Origin: Gluconobacter sp. P1C6_b
GTDB taxonomy: Bacteria; Pseudomonadota; Alphaproteobacteria; Acetobacterales; Acetobacteraceae
DNA: 64,000 nucleotides
Assembly (NCBI RefSeq): GCF_018811945.1
Contig: NZ_JACRVU010000012.1
Coordinates: 17,553 to 81,552, forward strand
Direction: 5' to 3'
Below, piece after piece: positions 19,826 to 28,553 of the stretch (positions within the stretch are counted from its first letter, which is position 1; every line of letters starts with the position of its first letter). The notes under the pieces were generated by a model, which was not told the origin of the DNA, did not search any database, and was given only the letters and a program-made list of their open reading frames with translations. The translations under genes and the position numbers were made by a program.

Positions 19826-20752
19826 TCAGATCTTTGCTGTCAGTTCAGGCAGGATGGTGAACAGGTCTCCAACCAGTCCGTAATCGGCGACCTGAAAGAT
19901 CGGCGCGTCCTCGTCCTTGTTGATCGCCACGATGATGCGGGAGTCCTTCATGCCCGCGAGGTGCTGGATGGCGCCCGAGATGCCGACCGCGAGGTAAAGA
20001 TCCGGCGCCACGACCTTGCCCGTCTGACCGACCTGCCAGTCATTGGGCGCATATCCGGCGTCCACAGCCGCACGGCTTGCACCAACTGCCCCGCCGAGCT
20101 TGTCCGCAAGGGTCGTGATGGTATCGAAGTTCTCTTTCGATCCGATCCCGCGACCACCAGAGACAATGATTTTCGCCGAGGTCAGGTCCGGACGTTCGGA
20201 GGCGACCGTCTTGTCCTCAACCCACTGCGACAGGCCGGGATCGGCCGGGATAGTGACGGCTTCAACAGAAGCGTTTCCACCATTCTGCGCCGCCGTGAAG
20301 GCCGCTGTGCGGACCGTGAAGACCTTGATTGGATCGGAAGAACGGATCGTCTGGATCGCATTGCCAGCATAGATTGGCCGCTCGAATGTGTCCGCGGCCT
20401 GCACGGCTGTCACTTCAGACAGGACCATCACATCCAGCAGCGCAGCAACACGCGGCAGAACGTTCTTGGAAAACGCCGTCGCACCAGCGGCGATGTGGCT
20501 ATAATCCTTGGCCAGTGAGACGATCAGCGCGCTGACAGGCTCGGCAAGCCCGTGCGCCAGAGACGCATCATCCGCCAGAAGAACCTTCGACACGCCTGCC
20601 AGCTTCGCCGCCTCGTCGGCAGCAGCCGCGCAGTTCTCACCCGTGACGAGAACATGCACATCTCCAAGCGTGACAACCGCCGTCAGGGCCTTGGCGACAG
20701 TATCTGTCCCGAGGCGACCGTCATTGACTTCGGCAAGTAGCAGAACAGACAT
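19826..20752 (-). CDS. etfA: Electron transfer flavoprotein alpha subunit
   Basis: 308 residues. The FAD-binding C-terminal domain is clear: [37 protein letters not shown] and [19 protein letters not shown]. It carries electrons from the acyl-CoA dehydrogenase encoded in the same unit to ETF-QO. The start overlaps the etfB stop by one base (TGATG on the coding strand), so the subunits are coupled in translation. Confidence 0.94.
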   Translation of the reverse strand: MSVLLLAEVNDGRLGTDTVAKALTAVVTLGDVHVLVTGENCAAAADEAAKLAGVSKVLLADDASLAHGLAEPVSALIVSLAKDYSHIAAGATAFSKNVLPRVAALLDVMVLSEVTAVQAADTFERPIYAGNAIQTIRSSDPIKVFTVRTAAFTAAQNGGNASVEAVTIPADPGLSQWVEDKTVASERPDLTSAKIIVSGGRGIGSKENFDTITTLADKLGGAVGASRAAVDAGYAPNDWQVGQTGKVVAPDLYLAVGISGAIQHLAGMKDSRIIVAINKDEDAPIFQVADYGLVGDLFTILPELTAKI

Positions 20753-21513
20753 CAGAGGACTCCTGCTTCATTCTTCAGTTTCGACACCAGCTCATCGACG
20801 GACCCAACCTTCACACCAGCATGGCGCTGGGGAGGCTCGACCGTCTTAAGAACTGTGAGACGCGGGCGGACTTCGACCCCGAGCTGCGCAAGCGACACCT
20901 CTTCAAGCGGCTTCTTCTTGGCCTTCATAATATTGGGCAGCGCCACATAACGGGGTTCGTTGAGGCGCAGGTCCGTCGTCACTACGGCCGGTAGCTTCAG
21001 CTTAATGGTCTGAAGACCGCCATCGACTTCACGTGTGACCAGTGCCGAACCATCCTCGATCGTAACAGACGAAGCGGATGTGCCCTGCCCCCAGCCCAGC
21101 AGGGCGGCGAGCATCTGCCCGGTTGCGTTCATGTCGTTATCGATCGCCTGCTTGCCTGCGATCACGAGGCCGGGCTGTTCGTTCGCAACGACCCTGCTCA
21201 GGATCTGCGCCACCGAAAGCGGCTCCAGATCGACATTCACATCGTCGGTTACTGTCACGAGAATGGCCCGGTCCGCGCCCATCGCAAGAGCGGTTCGCAG
21301 CGTATCCTTCGCCTGCGCAACACCGATGGAGACGACGACGACTTCGGTCGCCACGCCCTTTTCCTTGAGACGAATGGCCTCTTCGACCGCGATTTCGTCA
21401 AAGGGGTTCATGGACATCTTGACGTTCACCAGATCGACACCAGACCCATCCGGCCGGACGCGGATGCGGACGTTGTAGTCGACGACCCGTTTCACAGGGA
21501 CGAGGATCTTCAT
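20752..21513 (-). CDS. etfB: Electron transfer flavoprotein beta subunit
   Basis: 253 residues from the ATG at 21513 ([19 protein letters not shown]). The family segment [25 protein letters not shown] is intact and the C-terminal tail binds alpha. An earlier in-frame start would run into the preceding gene and is rejected. It lies 14 bp after the TIM-barrel gene in the same unit. Confidence 0.94.
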   Translation of the reverse strand: MKILVPVKRVVDYNVRIRVRPDGSGVDLVNVKMSMNPFDEIAVEEAIRLKEKGVATEVVVVSIGVAQAKDTLRTALAMGADRAILVTVTDDVNVDLEPLSVAQILSRVVANEQPGLVIAGKQAIDNDMNATGQMLAALLGWGQGTSASSVTIEDGSALVTREVDGGLQTIKLKLPAVVTTDLRLNEPRYVALPNIMKAKKKPLEEVSLAQLGVEVRPRLTVLKTVEPPQRHAGVKVGSVDELVSKLKNEAGVL

Positions 21514-21527
21514 GATACTCTCCGTTC

Positions 21528-22385
21528 TCAGCAGATATCGCGGAAGCGCTGTATCATCACATCCAGCACTTCGGCCGGATCGCGCTTCCACCAGTTGTTT
21601 GCAGAAAAAATCTCGACTTCGCAGAACCCGTCATATCCCGCGCGTTCCACACCCGCGCGCAGGCCTTTCAGGTCTGCCACGCCGTCCCCCATCATCCCGC
21701 GATCCAGAAGAAAATCCGTCGTGGGAACCAGCCAGTCACACAGATGGAATCCCATGATGCGCTTCCCTGCCCGTTCGAGCTGACGCGGGAGATCGGTGTC
21801 CCACCACACGTGATAGACATCGACCGCCACACCCAGCCTGTCGGAATTGAGGGCATCGCAGATATCCAGGGCATCGCGCAGCGTCGGCAGGCAGGAGCGG
21901 TCCCCGCCATACATCGGATGCAAGGGCTCCAGAGCCAGCTTGACGTCCCGTTCAGACGCGTAATCCAGCACCTCAGATAGGCGATCCGTGACAATATCGA
22001 GGCTCTCCCTGACCCCTTTTGTGCCGGGCTCCACGCCTCCCACCACGATGGTCAGGATCTTGCCTCCCAGATCGGCAGTCTCATCGATGGAACGGTGGAA
22101 ATCATCCACGACCGCCTGCCGTCCATGAGGTGCGAGAGGCCCCACAAGAAACGGCGAACGGCACAGCCCCACGACCTCCACTCCGGCCTGCCGGGCATGC
22201 TGCCCGATGGCTGAAGCCCGGCCCTGAAGCTCCGGCCGCCAGAAGACGATACCGCCGATGCCACGCTCGGCACAGGCGTCGATCGTCCGTTCAGCAGACC
22301 ATCCGGCCCCTGCCCCCGGCATATTGTGGCCGAGGGTCGCGGTGTTCAGGGCCAGCGCGGAATGATCGTGGGTGAAGTCGCGCAT
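21528..22385 (-). CDS. Sugar phosphate isomerase/epimerase-like TIM-barrel protein
   Basis: 285 residues of the AP-endonuclease-2-like TIM-barrel family (IolE, hydroxypyruvate isomerase, xylose isomerase-like). Likely metal ligands are Glu in [10 protein letters not shown], Asp in [11 protein letters not shown], His in MGFHLCDW and Glu in [11 protein letters not shown]. Such enzymes isomerise or epimerise keto/hydroxy sugars or dehydrate inosose. DUF993 proteins are commonly found next to this type, as here, where the two genes overlap by one base. The substrate is unknown. Confidence 0.8.
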   Translation of the reverse strand: MRDFTHDHSALALNTATLGHNMPGAGAGWSAERTIDACAERGIGGIVFWRPELQGRASAIGQHARQAGVEVVGLCRSPFLVGPLAPHGRQAVVDDFHRSIDETADLGGKILTIVVGGVEPGTKGVRESLDIVTDRLSEVLDYASERDVKLALEPLHPMYGGDRSCLPTLRDALDICDALNSDRLGVAVDVYHVWWDTDLPRQLERAGKRIMGFHLCDWLVPTTDFLLDRGMMGDGVADLKGLRAGVERAGYDGFCEVEIFSANNWWKRDPAEVLDVMIQRFRDIC

Positions 22386-23536
22386 CAGTCGGCCCCATAG
22401 AGCGACAGATGCGACTTCATGCGCCGGACGGCCAGTTCCGGATTGCGGAGCAGCCCGCAGCCATCCGCCAGCCGGAAAATGTCCGTGAAATACGGCAGTG
22501 GCCGCATGGACTGCGCACCACCCAGCATGATGAAGTGATCCTGAAAGCCGTTCAGCCAGGCCAAGAACACGACACCTGTCTTGTAATACTGGGTTGGCGC
22601 CTTGAAGATCACCCGGGCCAGCGGAACCGTGGGGTCCAGCGCCGCGCGGAAAGCGGCTTTGTCGCCTTCACCGAGTTTGCTCACCGCATAAGCGGCCAGT
22701 GGCGCCAGCGGATCGAACACCCCCAGAAGCGCATGGCTGAAGCCCTGCTCGTCGCCTTCGATCAGTTCCGGGTAGTTGAAGTCATCCCCGGTATACATTC
22801 TCACGCCTGCCGGAAGCAGACGGCGCATCCGGATTTCCTTTTCCTTGTCCAGAAGGGAAATCTTGATACCGTCCACCTTGGAGACGTTCTGCCCGATCAT
22901 TTCCAGCACGGTTTCCAGCGCCTGATCGAAACTGTTCGTACCCCAGTATCCGGCCAAAGCGGGGTCGAACGCCTCACCGAGCCAGTGTAGGATGACTGGT
23001 TCATCGCAGGCGGAAAGGACTTCGCGGTAGACGCGCAGATAGTCTTCCGGCCCCTTTGCCACCCGGACCAGTGCCCGGCTGGCCATCAGGATGATCCGGC
23101 CACCGACGGCCTGAATGGCTTCGACCTGTTCCAGATAGGCGCGGATAACCGCATCCACGTCGCGCACATCTACCGGGTCCAGATGATCGGTTCCGCAGCC
23201 ATTGACCACATCGGCGTCCGGCAGTTCAGCTTTCGTCCGGCGGATCAGTTCCAGCGCCATCGGCCAGTCCAGACCCATGCCACGCTGGGCCGTGTCCATC
23301 GCTTCGGCGATGCCGAGCCCAAGATCCGCGAGGTGGCGGCGGAACGCCATCGTCTTGTCCCAGTCGATGGCGCCAGATCCAGATGGGTCCTTCGCCGTAT
23401 AGGGATTGGCGACGACATGGGCTGCGGAATAGACGATCCGCGCCGGATTGCGGTCCAGTGTTCCTGTCGGCGCCGGTGTTCCGATCAGGTGATAGTCCGT
23501 CTTCCGGCCGGTTTCATCGGGAAGAATGATTTTCAT
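22385..23536 (-). CDS. DUF993 family protein (dihydrodipicolinate-synthase-like aldolase fold)
   Basis: 383 residues, close to the family's usual length. Segments such as IVYSAAHVVANPY, GCGTDHLDP, LHWLGEAFDPALAGYWG, DGIKISLLDKEKE and YTGDDFNYPELIEGDEQGFSHALLG are family-like. The Lys in DGIKIS is at the place expected for the Schiff-base Lys of class I aldolases of this superfamily. No member has a reaction I can name. I infer an aldol or retro-aldol step on a sugar-derived keto acid. Neighbours usually include a Gfo/Idh oxidoreductase; none is here, and an SDR precedes it instead. Confidence 0.8.
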   Translation of the reverse strand: MKIILPDETGRKTDYHLIGTPAPTGTLDRNPARIVYSAAHVVANPYTAKDPSGSGAIDWDKTMAFRRHLADLGLGIAEAMDTAQRGMGLDWPMALELIRRTKAELPDADVVNGCGTDHLDPVDVRDVDAVIRAYLEQVEAIQAVGGRIILMASRALVRVAKGPEDYLRVYREVLSACDEPVILHWLGEAFDPALAGYWGTNSFDQALETVLEMIGQNVSKVDGIKISLLDKEKEIRMRRLLPAGVRMYTGDDFNYPELIEGDEQGFSHALLGVFDPLAPLAAYAVSKLGEGDKAAFRAALDPTVPLARVIFKAPTQYYKTGVVFLAWLNGFQDHFIMLGGAQSMRPLPYFTDIFRLADGCGLLRNPELAVRRMKSHLSLYGAD

Positions 23537-23544
23537 GACCGTTC

Positions 23545-24312
23545 TCAGAAACGCGGCACAAGCATTCCGGCATCTGCCGAAATCACCTGGCCTGTGGTGT
23601 AGGGAAGTCCGCCCGAAGCGAGGGTCGCGATGATGCCGCCCACGTCCTCGGGTTCGCCGACGCGGGGCAGCAGGGTCAGCCCGTCTATGGCGCGCTGACG
23701 GTACTGCTCGATCACGGCTGCCGTCATATCCGTGGCGATCAGGCCGGGCTGAACATCATAGACCGCGATGTTTTCCGGGCCGAGCCGTACGGCCAGAGCC
23801 TTGGACACCATCGCCGCAGCCGCCTTGGACGCACAGTATTCGGAGCGCTGGACCGCCACGGCGGTAGCGTTGGACGACGTCACATTCACGATGGAATGAA
23901 ACACGTTCTCGGGTCGCGACCGCGACAGGAGCAGCTTCGCAAAGGCCTGCGAGAGAAAGAACAGCGCCTTGGTTTTTACCGTCAGGCAGCGGTCCCAGCT
24001 CGCTTCGCTCACGTCCAGCAGGTCGCCACGCTGGAGAACGCCGACGCCAGCATTGTTCACGAGCGTCGTCAGCGGCCCAAGTTCGGCCTCGACCTGCGCC
24101 AGCCGCTCCGCATGGATGGAGAGATCCGTGATGTCGAACGGGAGCGCCATGACGGATGCTCCAGTTTCGGACAGACGGCTGACAGCCGAACGCAGTTCCT
24201 CGTCATCGAACGGTCCATTGACCGCTAAAGCGAAGCCCCGTTTCGCCAGAGCCTGAGCCGCAGCGAAACCGATGCCCCGGGAGGAACCGGTGACGAGAGC
24301 GACCTGTCTCAT
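23545..24312 (-). CDS. Short-chain dehydrogenase/reductase (FabG-like)
   Basis: 255 residues, classical SDR. The cofactor motif TGSSRGIG is at residues 8-15, NNAG at 86-89, catalytic Ser146 or Ser147, and Tyr159/Lys163 in YCASK. The C-terminus GQVISADAGMLVPRF is usual for the FabG/3-hydroxyacyl or sugar-alcohol group. In this cluster it could oxidise a 3-hydroxyacyl-CoA or a sugar acid. It overlaps the acyl-CoA dehydrogenase stop by 4 bp. Confidence 0.88.
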   Translation of the reverse strand: MRQVALVTGSSRGIGFAAAQALAKRGFALAVNGPFDDEELRSAVSRLSETGASVMALPFDITDLSIHAERLAQVEAELGPLTTLVNNAGVGVLQRGDLLDVSEASWDRCLTVKTKALFFLSQAFAKLLLSRSRPENVFHSIVNVTSSNATAVAVQRSEYCASKAAAAMVSKALAVRLGPENIAVYDVQPGLIATDMTAAVIEQYRQRAIDGLTLLPRVGEPEDVGGIIATLASGGLPYTTGQVISADAGMLVPRF

Positions 24313-25451
24313 GCCCGTGCGCCCTTGCGGAGCAGTTCACGCGCGATGATCATGCGCTGGATCTGGTTGGTGCCCTCGTAGATCTGGGTGATCTTGGCAT
24401 CGCGGTACAGACGCTCGACTTCGAAGCCACGGATGTAGCCCGAACCACCAAAGACCTGCACGGCATCGGCCGTCCGGGCCACCGCCATGTCACCGGCAAA
24501 GCACTTGGCCATGGAGCATGAGCGCGTGGCGTCCTGCCCGCGGTCGATCTTCGTAGCCGCCGAATGGACCAGAAGGCGTGCGGCCTCAATGTCCTTGGCC
24601 ATGTCAGCTAGAAGCCACTGCACGCCCTGAAACTCGGAGATATGCTTGCCGAACTGCTTGCGCGTTCCGGCATAATCCACTGCCGCTTCAAGACCCGCCT
24701 GTGCAATACCGACAGCGAGAGCCGCGATGCCAACGCGCCCCTTGTCAAGCACGCTCATCATCATGTGGAAGCCACGGTTCATCTCGCCCAGCAGCGCATC
24801 GCTCCCCAGACGGACATCCGAGAAGTCGAGAGCACCGACCTGGCTCGCCCGCTGGCCCATCTTGTGTTCCTTGGGACCGCGCTCGACACCCTTGGCATGC
24901 AGGTCCACGATAAAGATGGACATGCCGCGGTTGCCCGCTTCCTTGTCGGTGCGAGCCAGAACAAATCCGGTATCAGCGACCGGCGCGTTGTGGATCCAGA
25001 TCTTGCCGCCGTTGAGAACCCAGCCATCCCCGTCACGCACGGCCGTCGTGCGGATACCGGAGACATCCGTGCCAGCCTCGGGCTCCGTAATACAATAAGC
25101 GACCTTGCGCTTCATGGAGAGGATGTCGGGCAGCATCTTCTGCTGTTCCGGCGTTCCGTGACGGACCAGAAGTGTGGAGATCAGTTCCACCAGACCGCAC
25201 TGGTCGGCCACGCTGGCATAGCCACGGGACAGCTCTTCCATCACGACCGCATAGGTCAGCGTATCAAAACCCGGTCCGCCCAGTTCCTCGGGCACAGCGA
25301 TGCCGAACAGGCCCAGCTTGCCCATTTCTTCATAAATCTCTGCCGGGAAGCGCTCCTCACGGTCCAGCGCCTCGGCGGCGGGACGGATGACGTTATCCAC
25401 GAAAGACCGTGTCGTTTCGCGGACCTCTTCCTGCATTTCGTTCAGAAACAT
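24309..25451 (-). CDS. Acyl-CoA dehydrogenase
   Basis: 380 residues with all three domains. FAD/substrate motifs CITEPEAGTDVSG and GGSGYIRGFEVERLYRDAKI are present. The catalytic base is Glu359 in IYEGTNQIQ, as in short-chain and medium-chain acyl-CoA dehydrogenases. It would introduce an alpha-beta double bond and reduce ETF. I chose the ATG at 25451, 6 nt after GGAG; a GTG four codons earlier is possible. It is the first gene of a seven-gene unit (ACAD, SDR, DUF993, TIM barrel, etfB, etfA, ETF-QO) with junctions from 4-bp overlap to a 43-bp gap. The dyad at 25468-25487 lies 16 bp before the start. Confidence 0.93.
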   Translation of the reverse strand: MFLNEMQEEVRETTRSFVDNVIRPAAEALDREERFPAEIYEEMGKLGLFGIAVPEELGGPGFDTLTYAVVMEELSRGYASVADQCGLVELISTLLVRHGTPEQQKMLPDILSMKRKVAYCITEPEAGTDVSGIRTTAVRDGDGWVLNGGKIWIHNAPVADTGFVLARTDKEAGNRGMSIFIVDLHAKGVERGPKEHKMGQRASQVGALDFSDVRLGSDALLGEMNRGFHMMMSVLDKGRVGIAALAVGIAQAGLEAAVDYAGTRKQFGKHISEFQGVQWLLADMAKDIEAARLLVHSAATKIDRGQDATRSCSMAKCFAGDMAVARTADAVQVFGGSGYIRGFEVERLYRDAKITQIYEGTNQIQRMIIARELLRKGARA

Positions 25452-25467
25452 AGCCGACTCCACATAA

Positions 25468-25487
25468 GTAACTAACTGGATGGTTAC
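25468..25487. promoter_or_regulatory. Candidate TetR operator B, upstream of the acyl-CoA dehydrogenase unit
   Basis: GTAAC-TAACTGGATG-GTTAC: a perfect 5-bp dyad with a 10-bp spacer, 16 bp before the chosen start codon. The same dyad occurs at 28450-28469 and 31819-31838. With site A it also shares the internal sequence TAACTGG. Confidence 0.65.
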
Positions 25488-25561
25488 CAGAAAATCTGTT
25501 AAAAACTACGGCTTTCGCCACACTCACCGATCAATCATTATTGAAGCTTTCCGAGCCGCTC

Positions 25562-26824
25562 CTAACGAACCAGCACGGCTCTGAAATCATTGACATTTGT
25601 CCCGGTTGGCCCCGGAACAAACAGGTCTCCCAGCGCCTCGAACGCGGTATAGGCGTCGTTCTCCATCAGAAGATCGGTCGGGTTGAACCCCTTTTCCCTC
25701 AGGCGCTCCATACTGACGCCATCGGCAAACGCACCGGCATTGTCTTCCGAACCGTCAATGCCATCGGTATCCGCCGCCAGAGCCGAAAACGGCAGGCCTT
25801 CCGCCGCCAGCGCAAAAGCCAGAAGGAACTCGGTATTGCGCCCCCCCCGGCCTCCCTGCCCGCGTATGGTTACGGTAGTCTCACCGCCTGACAGAATGAC
25901 GACCGGCCGCCGGAAAGGGCGTCCCCTCAGGATGACTTCCCGCACCAGCGCGGCATGAACCTTGGCGACGTCCCGGGACTCGCCTTCGATCGCATCCGAC
26001 AGGATCACGGGATAGATCCCGGCCTGTCGTACCTTCTCCGCCGCTGCTTCAAGCGACAGATGTGCCGAGGCAATCACACGCACTTCATTCCTGCTGAACA
26101 CCGGATCGGTTGCCAGTGGTGCGCGGCCTTCTTCGCCCTCAAGCCAGGACTGGATTTTTTCGGGCAGACGCAGTTTCCATGTCTTTGCCAGACGACGGGC
26201 ATCTTCCCGCGTTCCCAGATCTGGCACGGTAGGTCCGGAAGCCACCTGTGCAGGATCGTCAAACGGAACATCCGAGACTACCAGCGAGACGACTTTTGCC
26301 GGAGCGGCTGCGGCCGCAAGACGGCCGCCCTTGATGCCCGACACCTGCTTGCGGATGCTATTCATAACGGAAATCGGTGCGCCGGACGCCAGCAGGACAC
26401 GGTTCAGTTCGGCCTCATCCTCAAGCGTCATGCCCGGCGGCGGAGATGGCAGCAGAGCCGACCCGCCCCCACAGATGAGCGCCACAACAAGATCGTCCGG
26501 TCCCAGCCCCTTGACCGTCTCGAAAAGCGCGTCCGTAGCTTTCAGACCCGCCTCATCCGGCACCGGATGCGAAGCCTCCATCACACGGATAAACTGCGTC
26601 GGGCAGACATTCCCGTAACGTGTGACCACCACGCCGCTGAGCGGCCCTCTCCAGACCCGCTCGAAAGCCGCCGCCAGCTGAGCCACCCCTTTACCGGCAC
26701 CAACCACAACCGTCCGGCCCTTCGGGGGCTCGGGCAGATGTGCCTCCAGGATCTGCTCCGGCTCGGCCGCGCCAACGGCGGCGTCGAAGAGTCCTGTCAG
26801 AAACATGCGGTCCTCAAGCATCAT
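25562..26824 (-). CDS. Glycerate 2-kinase (DUF4147/GckA type)
   Basis: 420 residues, the usual size of the type-II glycerate kinase (MOFRL) family. ATP and substrate motifs include CGGGSALLPSPPPGMTL, SGIKGGRLA, SDVPFDDPAQVASGPT, SGGETTVTIRGQGRGGRN-like segment near residue 315 and AADTDGIDGSEDNAGAF. It phosphorylates D-glycerate to 2-phosphoglycerate, linking the pathway to lower glycolysis. It follows the CoA-transferase by 40 bp and should be in the same unit. Confidence 0.88.
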   Translation of the reverse strand: MMLEDRMFLTGLFDAAVGAAEPEQILEAHLPEPPKGRTVVVGAGKGVAQLAAAFERVWRGPLSGVVVTRYGNVCPTQFIRVMEASHPVPDEAGLKATDALFETVKGLGPDDLVVALICGGGSALLPSPPPGMTLEDEAELNRVLLASGAPISVMNSIRKQVSGIKGGRLAAAAAPAKVVSLVVSDVPFDDPAQVASGPTVPDLGTREDARRLAKTWKLRLPEKIQSWLEGEEGRAPLATDPVFSRNEVRVIASAHLSLEAAAEKVRQAGIYPVILSDAIEGESRDVAKVHAALVREVILRGRPFRRPVVILSGGETTVTIRGQGGRGGRNTEFLLAFALAAEGLPFSALAADTDGIDGSEDNAGAFADGVSMERLREKGFNPTDLLMENDAYTAFEALGDLFVPGPTGTNVNDFRAVLVR

Positions 26825-26864
26825 GGTCAGTTCCTGTCTGTCCGTCTGGCGCTGGGGGTAAAGG

Positions 26865-28436
26865 TCACAGGGTCAGTCCCATGGGCTCATCACGGAACAG
26901 GGCCGCGTCCATTTCCTTCAGGTCGGGCGACACCTCGAGATGAGCGGTCGCCTGATCCAGAATGTCACGCTGCAAGTCGATCCCCGGCGCGATTTCAGTG
27001 ACCGTCAGCTTGCCATCCAGCAACCTCAGAACGCAACGCTCCGTCACATACGTGATCTCCTGGCCGGTTTCGGTGGCACGTCCGCCAGAAAAACTGACCT
27101 GCGACACTTCGGGCACAATCTTCGCGATCTTGCCTTCCCTATCGATCACCAGACGGCCGCCCTCGATATGCATCTTCGCCCCGGCATTGAAATTGCCCGA
27201 GAAAATGATGCGCCTGGCCCGCGCCGTAATATCAACGAACCCCCCGGCTCCCGCCGTGCGATGCGGTGTGGCGGCCAGACGGCTGACATTCACCGAACCG
27301 TTCTGTCCAATCTCAAGGAAGGACAGCAGGGAGCAGTCGAAACCACCTGCCTGGAAATAGGAAAACTGATGGGGCGAGGCCACGAAAGCCTCAGCGTTAC
27401 TGGCGCAGCCGAACTTGAAGTCGAGCAGCGGGATACCACCCACGGCACCCTGTTCGATCACCCAGGTTACAGCGCCGTGACGTCCTTCCTCCAGCAGGAT
27501 ACGCGGGACATTTGCGGAAATACCAAAGCCGATATTCACCGCCCAGCCCTGTCTCAGCTCCTGCGCTACGCGACGGGCCATGACTTTGGACGGACCAAAG
27601 TCCGGAATATCGAATGTGGAAAGCGGGCGGAAAATCTCGCCGGAAATGGCGGGATCGTAGGCCGTTGCGGTGGTCTGGAGCTGCTCCGGGGCCTCGACGA
27701 TCACGTCCACCAGAATACCCGGAACCTTGACGTCATGCGGTTTGAGCGTGCCCTGCGCTGCCACACGACGGACCTGCGCAATCACCAGACCGCCATTGTT
27801 ATGGGCCGCCAGAGCCATTTCCATGGCACCGAGCGTCGCACCTTCCTGCTCGAAGGTCAGGTTGCCGTTCTCATCGGCGGTGGAACCGCGAATGATCGCG
27901 ACATCCGGACGCAGCGCCGGAAAATACAGCCAGTCCTCACCCTCGAAATCCATGTGACGGACGAGCGGGTTCAGCCGTGCTGTCTCATTCATCGCGCAGC
28001 CGTCACGCTGCGGGTCTACGAAGGTATCCAGCCCAACCTTGGTCAGGACGCCAGGACGTTTTGCCGCCCCTTCCCGCAGCATGTCGAAAATCACGCCGGA
28101 CGGGACATTATAGGCGGCCAGATCTTCTGCCTGGATCCGCTGCCAGATCAGCGGCGGCTCGGCATTGCTCGGGCCGGACGGATAGGACCCGCCGATGATC
28201 TTCGTGATCATGCCAGGACGGGCGAGATGGTCCACGCCCTTGGTCCCGAACATGTCACCTGCAGCAATCGGATGGATGGTCGTCAGTTTCGAAGGAGATT
28301 TCGTGGCCTCGAAACGCTGTCCCAGTGCCTCGAGAACCGCGTCGGGACACAGAAGCCCCGAGGACGAATTGACGGCAACCATGGCTCCGTCCCTGATGAG
28401 GCTCACAGCCTCGGTCGCTGTCCTGACTTTCGTCAT
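26865..28436 (-). CDS. Family I acyl-CoA:carboxylate CoA-transferase
   Basis: 523 residues in the two-half single-chain form of propionate/acetate CoA-transferases. The catalytic Glu is likely Glu328 in WVIEQGAVGG, which forms the glutamyl-CoA intermediate. Other family segments are DENGNLTFEQEG and GFGISANVPRILLEEG. It should activate a short carboxylic acid with CoA from a donor such as acetyl-CoA. I chose the ATG at 28436; upstream residues would cover the operator-like dyad at 28450-28469. It begins the unit that includes glycerate kinase. Confidence 0.88.
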   Translation of the reverse strand: MTKVRTATEAVSLIRDGAMVAVNSSSGLLCPDAVLEALGQRFEATKSPSKLTTIHPIAAGDMFGTKGVDHLARPGMITKIIGGSYPSGPSNAEPPLIWQRIQAEDLAAYNVPSGVIFDMLREGAAKRPGVLTKVGLDTFVDPQRDGCAMNETARLNPLVRHMDFEGEDWLYFPALRPDVAIIRGSTADENGNLTFEQEGATLGAMEMALAAHNNGGLVIAQVRRVAAQGTLKPHDVKVPGILVDVIVEAPEQLQTTATAYDPAISGEIFRPLSTFDIPDFGPSKVMARRVAQELRQGWAVNIGFGISANVPRILLEEGRHGAVTWVIEQGAVGGIPLLDFKFGCASNAEAFVASPHQFSYFQAGGFDCSLLSFLEIGQNGSVNVSRLAATPHRTAGAGGFVDITARARRIIFSGNFNAGAKMHIEGGRLVIDREGKIAKIVPEVSQVSFSGGRATETGQEITYVTERCVLRLLDGKLTVTEIAPGIDLQRDILDQATAHLEVSPDLKEMDAALFRDEPMGLTL

Positions 28437-28449
28437 CTTGCAATGCCTT

Positions 28450-28469
28450 GTATCTAACTGGTTAGTTAC
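28450..28469. promoter_or_regulatory. Candidate TetR operator A, upstream of the CoA-transferase
   Basis: GTATC-TAACTGGTTA-GTTAC: same layout as the other two copies with one mismatch in the left arm. It also holds an inner perfect dyad TAACT-GGTT-AGTTA. It lies 13 bp before the start codon, where a bound repressor would block transcription or translation start. Confidence 0.6.
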
Positions 28470-28553
28470 TATAATTTCGAATGAAAAAGTCCAGCAGGGC
28501 AGCAAGACTTTTCCGCTATTCCGTGTTTTCAGGTGATACGGGGATATCCCGGA

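Noticed and set aside
18133..25451. Classical fatty-acid beta-oxidation operon
   Set aside because: There is an acyl-CoA dehydrogenase and ETF, but no enoyl-CoA hydratase, thiolase or acyl-CoA ligase, and there are sugar-type enzymes.
26940..28457. A 505-codon plus-strand frame opposite the CoA-transferase
   Set aside because: Mirror frame of a well-supported gene; composition is rich in Arg and His with no family motif.
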